Below are positions 5,902-6,293 of a DNA stretch of 6,293 bases, one piece after another; position 1 is the stretch's first letter; each line of letters starts with the position of its first letter. This DNA is from an uncultured Altererythrobacter sp. GTDB lineage: Bacteria > Pseudomonadota > Alphaproteobacteria > Sphingomonadales > Sphingomonadaceae. The position numbers and the translations under genes are program-made. The DNA is taken from contig CALFEA010000249.1 of assembly GCA_937950385.1 (NCBI GenBank), forward strand, positions 1-6,293, read 5' to 3'. A model generated the notes under the pieces. The model had not been told where the DNA came from, ran no database searches, and was given only the letters and a program-made list of their open reading frames with translations.

Positions 5902-5920
5902 TAGTTTGGGTGGATACTGA

Positions 5921-6293
5921 ATGAAACCGATTGAAATTGACCAGGCCGCTGCAACCGCGCTGGATTTGATCCCCGAAAGCTGCGGCGATGTGACAATAGG
6001 TTGCACCGATGCAGCTGGTATCGTCAGCGCAGTTTTGCAGTCTTCCCAACGCTTGCGCGCGGAACACGATGCATTGAGCGATACGGTAAAAGAGCTGGAG
6101 GTTGATCAAAACAAGGTCGCGCTGGCGAGCGGCGAAGCGCGCGATTTATCGGCCCGCGCCATTGCTCAATTGGGCGAGGGCACACTGCTAATCGAAAGCT
6201 CCTTATCAGAAATCAATGGTCTGCTCGAGCTTGTGCAAGCCCTCTCTCGCCACGTTATCGGCTTTGCCTCTGCGATGGAGCAAGTTCGACGCA
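5921..6293 (+). CDS. Cytoplasmic methyl-accepting chemotaxis protein, N-terminal part
   Basis: The first 124 residues of a protein that runs off the right edge. It has no signal peptide or membrane segment. After a short head with DLIPESCGDVTIGCTDAAG (15-33, Cys21 and Cys28), the sequence from about residue 31 to 124 is a long amphipathic helix rich in Ala, Leu, Glu, Gln and Ser, as in chemoreceptor coiled coils. The head and the pattern IAQLGEGTLLIESSLSEIN (81-99) followed by FASAMEQVRR resemble soluble transducers of sphingomonads, which go on to a CheA/CheW-contacting hairpin beyond this window. It would signal to the CheA kinase from the cytoplasm; the stimulus is unknown. The ATG at 5921 is the first possible start, since a TGA lies immediately upstream in frame. 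GGGTGGA at 5908-5914 is the ribosome site, six bases away. An upstream CtrA-like box suggests cell-cycle-linked expression. The identity rests on the N-terminus only, since the signalling tip is not visible. Confidence 0.75.
   Translation, partial: MKPIEIDQAAATALDLIPESCGDVTIGCTDAAGIVSAVLQSSQRLRAEHDALSDTVKELEVDQNKVALASGEARDLSARAIAQLGEGTLLIESSLSEINGLLELVQALSRHVIGFASAMEQVRR

Noticed and set aside
5870..6109. A minus-strand frame opposite the chemotaxis gene start
   Set aside because: The plus-strand product is a convincing chemoreceptor N-terminus with a good ribosome site, so this is a shadow.
1..6293. Mobile element, CRISPR array, tRNA or defence system
   Set aside because: No terminal repeats, transposase or integrase motifs, regularly spaced repeats or tRNA-like cloverleaf were seen; all genes belong to chromosomal-type families apart from one unrecognised lipoprotein.

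Overview
The window reads as an ordinary chromosomal stretch of an alphaproteobacterium, most likely from the Sphingomonadales (Erythrobacteraceae-like). This is inferred from protein resemblance (the PilZ protein, the DOMON-like/NamZ pair, the cytoplasmic chemotaxis transducer), moderately high GC, and a CtrA-like box of the TTAA-N7-TTAA type. No tRNA, rRNA, CRISPR array, insertion sequence or long repeat was seen. No gap between genes exceeds about 125 bases.

Layout, left to right. A minus-strand block covers 1-2372. In transcription order it holds tyrS (tyrosyl-tRNA synthetase, 2372 down to 1143), a single-domain PilZ protein (1037 to 666), and the N-terminal half of an MFS exporter (608 down to the window edge). 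Each gap in this block contains an inverted repeat: 1092-1105 before pilZ, 619-642 before the MFS gene, and 2382-2405 in the tyrS leader. A divergent plus-strand pair follows: a DOMON-like protein (2475-2996) overlapping by four bases a NamZ-family (DUF1343, GH171-type) protein (2993-4201). This pair ends only six bases from the stop of a convergent minus-strand pair: a VWA/CoxE-like protein (5797 down to 4613) and a small GC-poorer predicted lipoprotein (4606 down to 4208). The last 373 bases hold the start of a cytoplasmic chemotaxis transducer on the plus strand, transcribed divergently from the VWA gene. The 123-base spacer between them carries a CtrA-like box and a perfect 12-base palindrome.

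Functional picture. tyrS is housekeeping. PilZ (c-di-GMP reception), the chemotaxis transducer and the CtrA-like box fit motility and cell-cycle signalling, but they are not one operon. The DOMON-like/NamZ pair looks like a translationally coupled two-gene unit acting on muropeptides or related sugars, possibly in the cytoplasm because neither protein shows a signal peptide. The VWA protein belongs to a family often paired with MoxR-type AAA+ ATPases, but no such ATPase is in the window; its downstream partner is an unrecognised lipoprotein in the same frame, two codons beyond the VWA stop. I did not find a clearly new defence or mobile system. The parts most worth a second look are the NamZ/DOMON pair, the VWA/lipoprotein junction and the spacer before the chemotaxis gene.
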